From CAZHHH01 sp052400685 (GTDB lineage: Bacteria > Bacteroidota > Bacteroidia > Bacteroidales > Marinilabiliaceae), in the NCBI GenBank assembly GCA_052400685.1, contig JBQTGJ010000006.1: 64,000 nt of DNA, one strand, 5' to 3'. This document shows, in pieces, positions 52,152 through 60,970 of this stretch. Position 1 is the first letter of the stretch. Each line of letters opens with the position of its first letter. Made by a program: the position numbers and the translations under genes. Below the pieces are notes generated by a model, which saw nothing but the letters and a program-made list of their open reading frames with translations, ran no database searches and was not told the origin of the DNA.

Positions 52152-52173
52152 TAACTAAAAACAGAAAATAAAG

Positions 52174-52198
52174 AATCCCGGAACAACGTCCCGGGATT
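52174..52198 (-). terminator. Probable terminator for the ferritin gene
   Basis: AATCCCGG, a 9-base loop, CCGGGATT. It is 230 bp past the ferritin stop; decayed element copy N lies in between, as if inserted between gene and terminator. T runs are modest. Confidence 0.55.
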
Positions 52199-52311
52199 TA
52201 TTTAACCTGTTTCATTTTTATGGCGAACACGTCTAAAAACGCCCTGAATAAGAATCTATTACTAACACTATAAAATATTACAACTATTAATGCCAGGCCA
52301 TCAAATCTGAA

Positions 52312-52414
52312 GTCTAACTATAAAACTCATTTGCGAAGCTAAAAAATTAGTCTACGGTTGTAAGCCTTTTTGAGCGCAAGCGAATCGGGAAAAATAACGT
52401 TTCCCTGTTGAGTC
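52312..52414 (-). mobile_element. Decayed, shortened copy N of the hairpin element
   Basis: Right end reads GACTCAACAGGGAAAC on the other strand (compare GAGTCAGCAAGAAAA of copy F), followed by ATTTTTCCCGATTCGCTTGC. The left end is only suggestive (GTCTAACTATAAAA). No target duplication. Confidence 0.4.
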
Positions 52415-52428
52415 TATTTTATTTACAC

Positions 52429-52932
52429 TTATTCAGCTGCATCCGCAGCTGTACGCATTGACAGAATATCACGATCAAACAGATAAAGACTGTTAGCTCC
52501 GGCCAGTTTCAATTTATCTAATATGGCAGATGCAGAAGCCTCTTCTTCTATTTGTTCGGTCACAAACCACTGAATCCAGTTGTGAGTGGTAAAATCCTTC
52601 TCTTCCAAACAAATAGCCACAATATCGTTAATGGAATTAGATACAAACTGTTCATGCTCGTATACCTGTTCAAACATTTTTTGAACGCTGTCAAAATCAA
52701 CCGGTGGTTGAGCAAAACCTGAAATCAATGCATGACCACCACGTTCGTTCACATAACCAACAATCTTAAGCATGTGCATGCGTTCCTCTTCGGCCTGGGC
52801 ATACAGCCATCGGGAAATCCCTTCCAGGCCTTTACTTTCGGCCCAACTGGCCATCGACAAATAAAGATTTGAAGAATAACCTTCCTTTTCTATCTGATCT
52901 ACTAAAGCTTTTTCTACTTTTTTATTCAACAT
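52429..52932 (-). CDS. Ferritin (bacterial non-haem, FtnA type)
   Basis: 167 residues from the ATG at 52932 (MLNKKVEKALVDQIEKE); ten extra codons are open upstream. Iron-storage four-helix bundle. Ferroxidase ligands: Glu17 in IEKEGYSSNLYLSMASWAES, and EEERMHMLKI near 48-57 (Glu and His), with Glu/Gln ligands in EQFVSN and WFVTEQIEEEASA. It oxidises Fe(II) and stores Fe(III) in a 24-mer. A -7 box TAATTTTG lies at 52960-52967. Confidence 0.95.
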   Translation of the reverse strand: MLNKKVEKALVDQIEKEGYSSNLYLSMASWAESKGLEGISRWLYAQAEEERMHMLKIVGYVNERGGHALISGFAQPPVDFDSVQKMFEQVYEHEQFVSNSINDIVAICLEEKDFTTHNWIQWFVTEQIEEEASASAILDKLKLAGANSLYLFDRDILSMRTAADAAE

Positions 52933-52959
52933 AACATTTCGGATTAAAAGTTTACTTAT

Positions 52960-52967
52960 CAAAATTA
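52960..52967 (-). promoter_or_regulatory. -7 box for the ferritin gene
   Basis: TAATTTTG on the minus strand, 28 nt before the start codon; no -33 TTTG found. Confidence 0.45.
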
Positions 52968-53316
52968 TGTGTCAAACTAATAAAAGTTCATGTTATAAAC
53001 AAAGAGTCGGGTTATTTAAAACCATTCCAATCTATCCTTCCATATAAAAAGCTAAATTTAGAGGGTTCGCTAACAAAAAGGGACTTAAAACTCATCCAAT
53101 CAAATTTGGTTTTATTAAAAAGAGGAAATAAGTGCACTGTAGTAAGATAGCCTAATATTCGATGTCTAAAAACGACAAAGTAAAAACAGATCCATTTAAA
53201 CAACTTTGACTTCGGTGTGTTTATATTACAATTTTTCGGAGGAACAATTTTTAACATTTATAGCCGCTGGCTATGGGTCGTTCTTCAATTGCTAATATTG
53301 GGAAAAACAGAGATCT
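52968..53316. other. Gap between divergent ferritin and biotin carboxylase genes
   Basis: 350 bases. An 81-codon open frame on the minus strand (53012-53257) resembles no family I know and has no clear promoter. No hairpin or repeat recognised. Confidence 0.45.
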
Positions 53317-54828
53317 ATGATTCAGAAAGTATTGGTCGCCAACCGTGGCGAAATAGCCGTCCGCATTATTCGCTCATGCCGTGAAATGGGTATTGAAAGT
53401 GTCGCCGTTTATTCCGATGCCGACCGTTCGGCAATGCACGTTCGTTATGCCGACGAAGCCTATCGTCTGGGCCCGGCGCCATCCACCCAAAGCTACTTAA
53501 ATATAGACGCAATTCTGTCCATTGCTAAAAAAAGCGGTGCCCACGCCATTCATCCCGGGTACGGTTTCCTGTCCGAAAATGCCGATTTTGCCAACCGTAT
53601 CAGAGAAGCCGGCCTGATATTTATTGGTCCCTCTGCCGAAGCGATTGATGCCATGGGCGATAAAATGCGGGCACGCGCACTAATGCAAAAAGCAGGTGTT
53701 CCTATCGTTCCCGGCACCTCGGCATTAGCCGAAGATGAGGATGAAATAAAAAAGATGGCGACCCAAATTGGGTACCCGGTAATGATAAAAGCATCAGCAG
53801 GCGGCGGTGGCAAAGGCATGCGACTGATAAATAACGAAAAAGAACTGATAAACGGTGTACGACGAGCCAAATCAGAAGCCCAAACCGCTTTCGGAAACGA
53901 TGCTGTTTACCTCGAAAAATATCTTCTGGAACCACATCACATCGAATACCAGATTATGGCTGATAATTTCGGCAACGTGGTTCACTTATACGAACGGGAA
54001 TGTTCTGTTCAACGCCGCCATCAAAAAGTGGTAGAAGAAACGCCGAGTCCATTTCTTACCCCACAGCTACGTGAACAAATGGCACAACAAGCCATAGCCG
54101 CAGCCAAATCGGTTAATTACAGCGGCGCCGGCACCATCGAATTTCTCGTTGACAGAGATCGCAATTTTTATTTCTTAGAAATGAATACCCGCTTGCAGGT
54201 TGAGCATCCAATAACAGAAAGAGTAACCGGCTTCGACCTCGTAAAAGCGCAAATACAGGTGGCACGTAACGAGCCGCTATCCTTCGGACAAAAAGACGTT
54301 AAACAAATTGGCCATGCCATAGAATGCCGTATTTACGCCGAAGACCCAACCCATAATTTTGTCCCAAGTCCGGGACTGGTAAAGCATATCTCCGAACCGC
54401 TGGGTTTAGGAGTTCGCACCGACGGATATGTTTACGAAGGATATGAAATACCAATGTATTACGACCCTCTTATCTCAAAACTAATTGTCTGGGCACCAAC
54501 ACGAAAAGCGGCCATTCAACGAATGAAACGCGCGCTTTACGAATACAAAATAACCGGCGTTAAAACAAATATTGCATTTGTACAAAAAATAATGGAAGCC
54601 AATGACTTTGTGGAAGGTAACTATAACACCCATTTTATCGCTAACAACTTCGATTTTCTAATGCAGCCTGACAGTAATTGCGGAGACTGCGAAGATATTG
54701 CCATGATTATGGCCTTTCTCGACTATCAAAACAAACAAAATAAACGACACGATTTTGCCCGTCAAAGGCAGACGGGGCAGTCGAACTGGAAAAACGTAGG
54801 ACGCCTGTTCCGACACAATCCTTATTAA
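53317..54828 (+). CDS. accC: Biotin carboxylase subunit of an acyl-CoA carboxylase
   Basis: 503 residues. Opens VLVANRGEIAVRIIRSCREM, the biotin carboxylase N-domain. ATP-grasp glycine loop KASAGGGGKGMRLI near 157-170. ECSVQRRHQKVVEETPSP near 228-245 and FLEMNTRLQVEHPITERVTG near 286-305 are catalytic signatures. It uses ATP and bicarbonate to carboxylate biotin on the carrier protein encoded 86 bp downstream. The C-terminal tail (~450-503) is longer than in E. coli AccC and contains NCGDCED. The carboxyltransferase is not in this window, so acetyl-CoA and propionyl-CoA carboxylase remain both possible. Confidence 0.92.
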   Translation: MIQKVLVANRGEIAVRIIRSCREMGIESVAVYSDADRSAMHVRYADEAYRLGPAPSTQSYLNIDAILSIAKKSGAHAIHPGYGFLSENADFANRIREAGLIFIGPSAEAIDAMGDKMRARALMQKAGVPIVPGTSALAEDEDEIKKMATQIGYPVMIKASAGGGGKGMRLINNEKELINGVRRAKSEAQTAFGNDAVYLEKYLLEPHHIEYQIMADNFGNVVHLYERECSVQRRHQKVVEETPSPFLTPQLREQMAQQAIAAAKSVNYSGAGTIEFLVDRDRNFYFLEMNTRLQVEHPITERVTGFDLVKAQIQVARNEPLSFGQKDVKQIGHAIECRIYAEDPTHNFVPSPGLVKHISEPLGLGVRTDGYVYEGYEIPMYYDPLISKLIVWAPTRKAAIQRMKRALYEYKITGVKTNIAFVQKIMEANDFVEGNYNTHFIANNFDFLMQPDSNCGDCEDIAMIMAFLDYQNKQNKRHDFARQRQTGQSNWKNVGRLFRHNPY

Positions 54829-54914
54829 AAATAGACCACAAAAAATTAACTTATTTCTTGCGACTCGGCTTGAAATTGACCTTAATAAAACATTAAATTA
54901 AAACGTCAGCTGTT

Positions 54915-55424
54915 ATGAAGATGATCGTAAAAAACGGAAAAAAAGAAAAAACAGTGCGAATATTAAATAAGGAAGGGAATCTTTTTACTGTAGCAATTAA
55001 TGAAAAAGAATATCAATTGGATGTTGTTAGAGTTGAAAATGGCGTATATTCAATTCTTTACAACGGGCAAAGCATCAACATGGAAATGATTGAAGGCGAC
55101 ACTGCCGGATCCTATAAAGTGAACACTCTTTACGACTATTTTGAATTGGAAATAGCGCCGGCCTTAAATCAAAACGTATCTAAACGATCATCAGACAAAG
55201 GTGGCGAGCAAGTCAAATCCCCTATGTCGGGTAAAATTGTTAAGGTTAAAATCAGAGAAGGTGATCGGGTTGACGAAGGAACACCACTTGTTATCCTGTC
55301 GGCCATGAAAATGGAAAATGAAATTAGAAGCACCACCAGCGGCATCGTATCCAAAATAGCTGTAAAAGAAGACGATTTGGTAAAAGACGGCCAATTAATG
55401 ATAAGCATCAAAGAGGCTGAATAA
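54915..55424 (+). CDS. Biotin carboxyl carrier protein
   Basis: 169 residues. C-terminal biotinyl domain ~97-167: VKSPMSGKIVKVKIREGD, then LSAMKMENEIRSTTSG with the biotinylated Lys in AMKM. N-terminal ~90 residues form a beta-rich domain of the type seen in acyl-CoA/oxaloacetate carboxylase carriers. It carries carboxybiotin from the upstream biotin carboxylase to an unlinked carboxyltransferase. It ends 52 bp before prfC, whose promoter lies in that gap. Confidence 0.93.
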   Translation: MKMIVKNGKKEKTVRILNKEGNLFTVAINEKEYQLDVVRVENGVYSILYNGQSINMEMIEGDTAGSYKVNTLYDYFELEIAPALNQNVSKRSSDKGGEQVKSPMSGKIVKVKIREGDRVDEGTPLVILSAMKMENEIRSTTSGIVSKIAVKEDDLVKDGQLMISIKEAE

Positions 55425-55427
55425 GTA

Positions 55428-55457
55428 TTGAGGTTTCGCAAACAATGATTACTTTTG
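55428..55457 (+). promoter_or_regulatory. prfC promoter
   Basis: TTG (55428-55430), 19 bp, TACTTTTG (55450-55457): consensus Bacteroidota promoter, 19 bp before the ATG, giving a leader of only ~14 nt. Confidence 0.78.
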
Positions 55458-55476
55458 CAGCCTCAAAAACCTAATA

Positions 55477-57054
55477 ATGACATTTAAAGAAGAGATAAAA
55501 AGACGCCGTACGTTCGGCATTATCAGCCACCCTGATGCCGGGAAAACGACATTAACTGAAAAGTTATTATTATTTGGTGGTGCCATTCACGTAGCCGGAG
55601 CCGTTAAATCAAACAAGATAAAAAAAACTGCGACCTCCGATTTCATGGAAATTGAAAAACAACGAGGTATCTCTGTGGCAACCTCTGTCATGGGCTTCAA
55701 TTATGACGGCTATAAAATTAATATACTGGACACACCAGGTCACCAGGATTTTGCAGAGGATACCTATCGCACGCTGACAGCTGTGGACAGTGCCATTATT
55801 GTTATAGATGGCGCCAAAGGTGTTGAGATGCAAACCCGGAAATTAATGGAGGTATGCCGCATGCGAAACACGCCGGTAATGGTCTTTATCAACAAATTAG
55901 ATCGGCCAGGCAAAGATCCCTTTGAGTTACTTGATGAAATTGAAGAAGAGTTAAATATAGCGGTTCGTCCACTGGCCTGGCCTGTTGGAAATGGCGATCA
56001 ATTTCAAGGTGTATACAATATTTTTGAAGAAAACTTGTACCTGTTTACGCCGGCCAAACAAACCCTGGAAAAAGGCATCGAAATAAAAGACATTGCAGAC
56101 CAACAACTATCTGACCACATTGGTGACAGTGCTGCCGACAAGCTACGCGAAGAATTGGAATTGGTACTGGGTGTTTATCCTGATTTCGATCATGAAGCTT
56201 ATTTAAATGGCCAGCTCGCCCCGGTTTTTTTTGGCAGTGCACTCAACAATTTTGGGGTACGCGAATTACTGCACGCTTTTTTGAAACTAGCTCCCTCACC
56301 ACGGCCTTCAATAACCGAGAGCAGATTGGTGCAACCCGACGAAGAAAAATTCTCCGGATTTGTGTTTAAGATTCATGCCAACATGGATCCCAACCATCGT
56401 AATCGATTGGCCTTTGTGAAAATTTGTTCGGGCAAATTTCAGCGTAACACCAACTATTATCACGTTGGCTTAGGCAAACAGATGAAATTTAGCAGCCCCA
56501 CCGCCTTTATGGCAGAAAAGAAATCGATTATTGACGAAGCTTTCCCCGGTGATATTATTGGCATCCCGGACTCAGGTAATTTTAAAATAGGTGATTCACT
56601 CTCAGAAGGTGAAAAACTTAAATTTAAGGGACTGCCCAGTTTCTCGCCAGAGCTATTTCAATACATTGAAAATGCTGATCCCATGAAATCCAAACAGTTG
56701 AACAAAGGTATCGATCAATTAATGGATGAAGGAGTCGCCCAATTATTTATCAACCAGTTTAACGGACGAAAAATTATCGGGACAGTTGGCGCCCTTCAGT
56801 TTGAAGTAATTCAATATCGATTGCTACATGAATACAGTGCTGCCTGCCGCTACGAGCCCATCAAGCTGTACAAAGCCTGTTGGATAAAATCATCGGATAA
56901 AGCCCAATTAGACGATTTTAAAAAGAGGAAAGTTCAATACATGGCCAAAGACAAATACGGACGCGATGTATTTCTTGCTGATTCATCATATATGCTTCAA
57001 ATGGCTCAGGAAAGCTTTAAAAATATTGAATTCCATTTCACCTCCGAATTTTAA
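55477..57054 (+). CDS. prfC: Peptide chain release factor 3
   Basis: 525 residues. Translational GTPase of the RF3 class: P-loop GIISHPDAGKTTLTEKLLLF near 15-34, switch II DTPGHQDFAEDTYR near 87-100, and NKLDRPGKDP near 140-149. Domains II and III follow (FSGFVFKIHANMDPNHRNRL; GTVGALQFEVIQYRL). RF3 ejects RF1/RF2 from the ribosome after peptide release. Length matches E. coli RF3 (529). Own promoter. Confidence 0.96.
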   Translation: MTFKEEIKRRRTFGIISHPDAGKTTLTEKLLLFGGAIHVAGAVKSNKIKKTATSDFMEIEKQRGISVATSVMGFNYDGYKINILDTPGHQDFAEDTYRTLTAVDSAIIVIDGAKGVEMQTRKLMEVCRMRNTPVMVFINKLDRPGKDPFELLDEIEEELNIAVRPLAWPVGNGDQFQGVYNIFEENLYLFTPAKQTLEKGIEIKDIADQQLSDHIGDSAADKLREELELVLGVYPDFDHEAYLNGQLAPVFFGSALNNFGVRELLHAFLKLAPSPRPSITESRLVQPDEEKFSGFVFKIHANMDPNHRNRLAFVKICSGKFQRNTNYYHVGLGKQMKFSSPTAFMAEKKSIIDEAFPGDIIGIPDSGNFKIGDSLSEGEKLKFKGLPSFSPELFQYIENADPMKSKQLNKGIDQLMDEGVAQLFINQFNGRKIIGTVGALQFEVIQYRLLHEYSAACRYEPIKLYKACWIKSSDKAQLDDFKKRKVQYMAKDKYGRDVFLADSSYMLQMAQESFKNIEFHFTSEF

Positions 57055-57071
57055 GAAAAAAGGCTTTGGTC

Positions 57072-57103
57072 TTTGTAAAAATCAGACGATAACATTAAGT
57101 TTG
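57072..57103 (+). promoter_or_regulatory. Promoter for the thioesterase-like/DUF2179 pair
   Basis: TTTG (57072-57075), 20 bp, TAAGTTTG (57096-57103), 36 bp before the ATG at 57140. Confidence 0.75.
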
Positions 57104-57139
57104 AATATTACATAATAACCCGAACCTTAACCAGGAAAC

Positions 57140-57511
57140 ATGGAAAACAACAATATTCAAGAAGGGCTGAGACTAACAGTCGTAAAGACCATAAATAACA
57201 CAGAGTTGGCCTCTACCATAGGCACATCCCGAAGTCGTACATTATCGACTTCGGCTCTGATTTTATTTATTGAAAAAACTATATCTTCACTTATAGAGCC
57301 CTATTTATTGGAAGACGAAACATCGGTTAGTTCTGAAATTAACATCAAGCATTTTAGAGCCGCGAAAGAAAATGAAACAATACGATGTACGGTTCATTTG
57401 AAATATGTTGAAAACAACAAACTTTTTTTTGATGTGGCAGTATTTGATGTGGCGCACAATGAAATTGCAATAGGTGCCCATAGCAGACGAATTATAAAAC
57501 AAAAGAAATAA
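57140..57511 (+). CDS. Small hotdog-fold thioesterase-like protein (FlK-like)
   Basis: 123 residues. The pattern of an early Thr/Ser (GTSRSRTLST), the helix ALILFIEKTISSLIEPYL with a central Glu, and strands with KHFRAAKENETIRCTVHLKY matches FlK-like hotdog thioesterases, usually written as thioesterase family protein. It might hydrolyse or bind a small acyl-CoA. It is 13 bp upstream of the DUF2179 gene and shares its promoter. Family call moderate; function unknown. Confidence 0.7.
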   Translation: MENNNIQEGLRLTVVKTINNTELASTIGTSRSRTLSTSALILFIEKTISSLIEPYLLEDETSVSSEINIKHFRAAKENETIRCTVHLKYVENNKLFFDVAVFDVAHNEIAIGAHSRRIIKQKK

Positions 57512-57524
57512 CCTTAAAAATAAT

Positions 57525-58109
57525 TTGATGGAATGGATGGATGGATTTTGGGGGACATGGGTACTCCTGCCGCTATTTATTTTTTTAGCCCGTGTGTCAG
57601 ATGTTACCATTGGCACTATTCGCATTGTTTTCGTATCCAAAGGACTAAAGATAATAGCACCATTCCTTGGATTTTTTGAGGTTTTTATCTGGCTGTTGGC
57701 CATGAGCCGGATATTTCAAAATCTCGATAACTGGCTTTATTATGTAGCCTACTCAGCTGGTTTTGCTGTGGGGAATTACGTTGGGTTGATAATTGAAGAA
57801 AAACTGGCACTTGGTTATCTCAACATTCGCATCATCACCCACCTGCCAGGGGATGCACTCATTAAGCGCCTGTCCAACGAAGGGTTTGGTATTACCTCAC
57901 ATTCGGCCGATGGGGTACGTGGAAAAGTAAGCATCATATATTGCGTGCTCAAACGAAGCGACTACAAATATGTGTCTGCTATTATTCGGGAATACAATCC
58001 CAAAGCGTTTTACACGATCGAAGATATCCGATTTGCCAATTCAGGCGTTTTCCCAATGAAATCATTACTAAGAGGTAACACTAACTTCCCGTGGAGATTA
58101 GGAAAATAA
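57525..58109 (+). CDS. DUF2179 (UPF0316/YebE-like) membrane protein
   Basis: 194 residues. Three N-terminal membrane helices (~10-30, 42-60, 66-84; the block FLARVSDVTIGTIRIVFVSKG is typical), then a soluble DUF2179 domain ~105-180 (HLPGDALIKRLSNEGFGITS, YKYVSAIIREYNPKAFYTIE). In other proteins DUF2179 binds nucleotides such as cyclic dinucleotides, but the role of this family is not known. Co-transcribed with the thioesterase-like gene. Confidence 0.88.
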   Translation: MMEWMDGFWGTWVLLPLFIFLARVSDVTIGTIRIVFVSKGLKIIAPFLGFFEVFIWLLAMSRIFQNLDNWLYYVAYSAGFAVGNYVGLIIEEKLALGYLNIRIITHLPGDALIKRLSNEGFGITSHSADGVRGKVSIIYCVLKRSDYKYVSAIIREYNPKAFYTIEDIRFANSGVFPMKSLLRGNTNFPWRLGK

Positions 58110-58142
58110 AAGGATATAACGTTGTTAAGAAGCCTTTCAAAG

Positions 58143-58173
58143 TTGCAAAACGAAGACAAAAAGCCTATTTTTG
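58143..58173 (+). promoter_or_regulatory. Consensus promoter leading into a truncated reading frame
   Basis: TTG (58143-58145), 20 bp, TATTTTTG (58166-58173). It is followed by ATG at 58213 and a frame of only 12 codons (MIVKLNTNNIPG, stop at 58249). A good promoter without an intact gene suggests a gene cut off here. Confidence 0.6.
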
Positions 58174-59028
58174 CAATACGATCATTGACACAAAGAAAAC
58201 CGTACCGGCACTAATGATTGTTAAACTCAACACTAACAACATACCGGGTTAGCTATTGGTTTCAAGGACAGGCCTCATCCTTAGGGATATCTTCGGATAC
58301 GGAGGATCTTCGCGAAATGAGTGCGCCCAAATTCCTGTAATTAGGAGTTTAATTAGTCCTTGCCGGTGCGGCCCCACATAGACAAAGGACTGTTTCAATG
58401 CGTTTAAAGCATGAAGCAGTTCTTTGTTGTTAAAACACAGTTGATTATTTTTTGCCACCTCTAAACCTTCCAATCTTTTTTCAATCAGAATCAACTGTTG
58501 ATTGATGTTAAACAAACGGATCTTCAATTCTTTTGTTGTAATAACACCCAATACTTCGCCCTCAGAAAAGAATGGCAACGTATTATTTTCTCATGTTAAC
58601 AATAGAAATGGACTACAACACATTCTAAAAGATAAATCAGCCCTTAATATCGGGGCTGTCCCTCTGATCTCCTGTGTATTACAACACTATTTGTATTTAT
58701 CAGACACCCCAGAAGTAACATTGACAGATGATAAAAAAGAATCCATCCCACACGGACTTGGCTCCAGCAAGCAAACAAACGAAACCTTTAAAACCTGAAG
58801 CATTTGTTTCAACACCACGATAAGCATAAAAATAAATCGTTCTAAGCCCCCATTGACGCATACTGAACAAATGCCTCAAGCGGACGGCATAGAACTGCAT
58901 AACAGCCTTATAATCCTTATTTTTACCACTCCTGGCATCACAGCGCTTGTGGCAAATAAAAGCACTTCATTTCTAAGGCTTTAATACTTAAATATCTTAT
59001 TATTGACAATTCACATACTCAATAGCTA
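58174..59028. pseudogene. Decayed segment of unknown origin with a 109-codon minus-strand frame
   Basis: 58249-58578 (minus) is open for 109 codons (TKELKIRLFNINQQLILIEK, helical, ending RMRPVLETNS). 58700-58950 (minus) reads KNKDYKAVMQFYAVRLRHLF in a second frame. Neither matches a family I recognise and neither has a promoter. Base composition is more GC-rich at 58250-58380 than around it. It is probably the remains of an inserted or rearranged gene after the promoter at 58143. Confidence 0.4.
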
Positions 59029-59151
59029 GTACTAGTATCGCTTTTTGATAGCATGTTCCTTACGCAACTTGAAGAATATGAAATTACAGAGATAAGAAGA
59101 CCATTCTTAAAACGAGCGACATAAATAAAAGTAATTTTCTCTTGCTGATAC
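59029..59151 (-). mobile_element. 141-bp hairpin element, decayed copy M (subfamily II)
   Basis: The right end reads GTATCAGCAAGAGAAAATTA on the other strand and is followed by TAATTG. The left end is worn (GTATCGCTTTTTGATAGC at 59035), so the boundary is approximate. Confidence 0.55.
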
Positions 59152-59256
59152 TAATTGATGCCCCTCAACGAGAATTAATCACCCGTTGCCCGTCTTCTAT
59201 TCAGATCTTTATAGTTTCAATTTTGAAATGGTCAAATTCAAGGATACTACAGACCT

Positions 59257-60576
59257 CTACAAATCTCTAATTAACTTATTTTCAGCCGACTTATGCAAGA
59301 GCTGATTAAAGTTGGAAAAGATCTTAGAAAATATCTGGTATTCAGGCGTCTCATCAAAATGAAAATCAGAGATACCGCAATTTTCCATTTTTTCAACAAT
59401 CGCCTCAATCGTCATTAAATCAATATCGAAAGCGGGCAGATACCCGATGTCCCGATCATCACCAGAATCAGGAATTACCTTAACCAAAACCTGGGCTTCG
59501 ACCAACGTATTGAGCAGAGTAGACACCATCCGGGTAGGCAATTTAAGAGTTACAGAAAAATCCTCTTTTGAAGGCGCCTGATCAGAGTTACGAAACTTGT
59601 CAACAGCAAACTTTACCAACATCATGCTCACCAACCGACGATAATGATAACTCATATTCTCGGTTTCAGTTTCAAACTCAAAACTTTTTTCATTCTGAGC
59701 AGAGTAAGATAGTTCAGCTCCTAAAAGAACAATTAACCATGAAGAATTTAACCAAATAAGAAACAACGGTAAAGCCGCAAAACTGCCATAAATGGCATTG
59801 TATTTTGAAACGCCAACCTGAAAATTAATATAAGCAAACTGAAGAAAAAGGAACAAAGAGCCGGCAATAATACCTCCAAAAATAGCGGCTCCAGGCTTAA
59901 CCCGGGTATTAGGCATGATCATAAACATCATAGTAAACACCAACCATATCATTATATTTGGGAAGGCCCATGTTATGATCGGGGTCGCCACCTTTCCCAA
60001 ATGAAACACCTCAATACTATTGGTAATGAACACTAAAAAACCCGACGAACCAACCAACAAAATAGTGGCTACCATCATAAAAGAAATGTAATCGCTGAAT
60101 TTGCGTACCATTGAACGAGACTGAGAGACATCCCATACGTCATTAAACGATTTTTCAATATTACCCAATATTTTCATGACACTCCAGAGCAATACAGCCA
60201 CCCCAACGCCTGCAATGGCACCACCCCGGGTATTGTCCAGATAACTCAAAGCAAATTCTTTGATCCAGTTAACCACATCTTCCTGCCCCACCAGCTGCCG
60301 TTGCAATTCCAGCTCAAGTGTTTCGCGAAAACCAAACCCTTTGGCAATGGCAAAAGCCAAAGCAACAACCGGAACAACAGACAATAAAGAATAATAAGTC
60401 AGAGCAGAGGCTTTTACCTGACAGTCGTCCGCCAAAAAACGACGGATAGCCAACACAAAAATTCGAAAAATACGAATAAGGAAAAATTGACGTTTAGAGG
60501 TCTGATCGTTTCGAACGTGCCAAATTTCGACTGTAATAAACGTCTTAAGCCGGTTAAAAAAGATATTTACATTCAC
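59257..60576 (-). CDS. YihY/BrkB-family inner-membrane protein
   Basis: 439 residues. The YihY/virulence-factor BrkB domain spans ~35-305 with six membrane helices: ASALTYYSLLSVVPVVALAF, GVGVAVLLWSVMKILGNIEK, SYISFMMVATILLVGSSGFL-like region, IIAGSLFLFLQFAYINFQVG, and LPLFLIWLNSSWLIVLLGAE. The C-terminal ~110 residues are soluble and winged-helix-like (SVTLKLPTRMVSTLLNTLVE), as in longer members. Despite old names these are not RNase BN; function is unsettled. It lies 22 bp past rnpB on the same strand. Confidence 0.9.
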   Translation of the reverse strand: MNVNIFFNRLKTFITVEIWHVRNDQTSKRQFFLIRIFRIFVLAIRRFLADDCQVKASALTYYSLLSVVPVVALAFAIAKGFGFRETLELELQRQLVGQEDVVNWIKEFALSYLDNTRGGAIAGVGVAVLLWSVMKILGNIEKSFNDVWDVSQSRSMVRKFSDYISFMMVATILLVGSSGFLVFITNSIEVFHLGKVATPIITWAFPNIMIWLVFTMMFMIMPNTRVKPGAAIFGGIIAGSLFLFLQFAYINFQVGVSKYNAIYGSFAALPLFLIWLNSSWLIVLLGAELSYSAQNEKSFEFETETENMSYHYRRLVSMMLVKFAVDKFRNSDQAPSKEDFSVTLKLPTRMVSTLLNTLVEAQVLVKVIPDSGDDRDIGYLPAFDIDLMTIEAIVEKMENCGISDFHFDETPEYQIFSKIFSNFNQLLHKSAENKLIRDL

Positions 60577-60597
60577 GCATCGAGTTTTTAAAAAAAA

Positions 60598-60967
60598 GCA
60601 GCAAGTCTGTAAGCCGGATTCTGTACCGTAAAAACGGTGTCTGTCATTAATCTAAGATACCGGTTTCCCGGCACCTTGAGCGACCTACCCTTCCGGGCTG
60701 CAAGCATCAGAGCGAGCGACCCTGTACCCTTTCGGGAACCCGGATATACATGGTCTTGCAACACGTGTGGCGTACGGCTATGCTTGTTGCCAGGCATACC
60801 GGTGGGCTCTTACCCCACCTTTTCACCCTTGACCCGGTAAACCGGGCCGGTTATTTTCTGTTACGCTACAATAACCTCACGGCCATCTTCCCGTTAAGAA
60901 GCACGCTACCCTACGTTGTCCGGACTTTCCTCCCCGGTATAAACCGCGGCGACAGACCGACTTGCTG
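60598..60967 (-). ncRNA. rnpB: RNase P RNA (class A)
   Basis: About 370 nt. The 5' end AGCAAGTCGGTCTGTCGCCG pairs with GACTTGCT at the 3' end (P1). The universal GGAGGAAAGTCCGGAC box (CR I) lies near the 5' end, AAGGGTGAAAAGGTGGGGTA-like P10/P11 region and AAGAGCCCACCGG (CR II/III) in the middle, and ACAGAATCCGGCTTACAGAC (CR V, tRNA 3'-end contact) at the 3' end. A run of eight T follows. It processes tRNA 5' ends with RnpA. Its 5' end is only 3 bp from the stop codon of the SPOR-like gene. Confidence 0.96.
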
Positions 60968-60970
60968 ATT

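Noticed and set aside
53012..53257. 81-codon minus-strand frame between ferritin and biotin carboxylase
   Set aside because: No family resemblance or signal; low-complexity aromatic/Lys content of AT-rich non-coding DNA. Left in the gap description.
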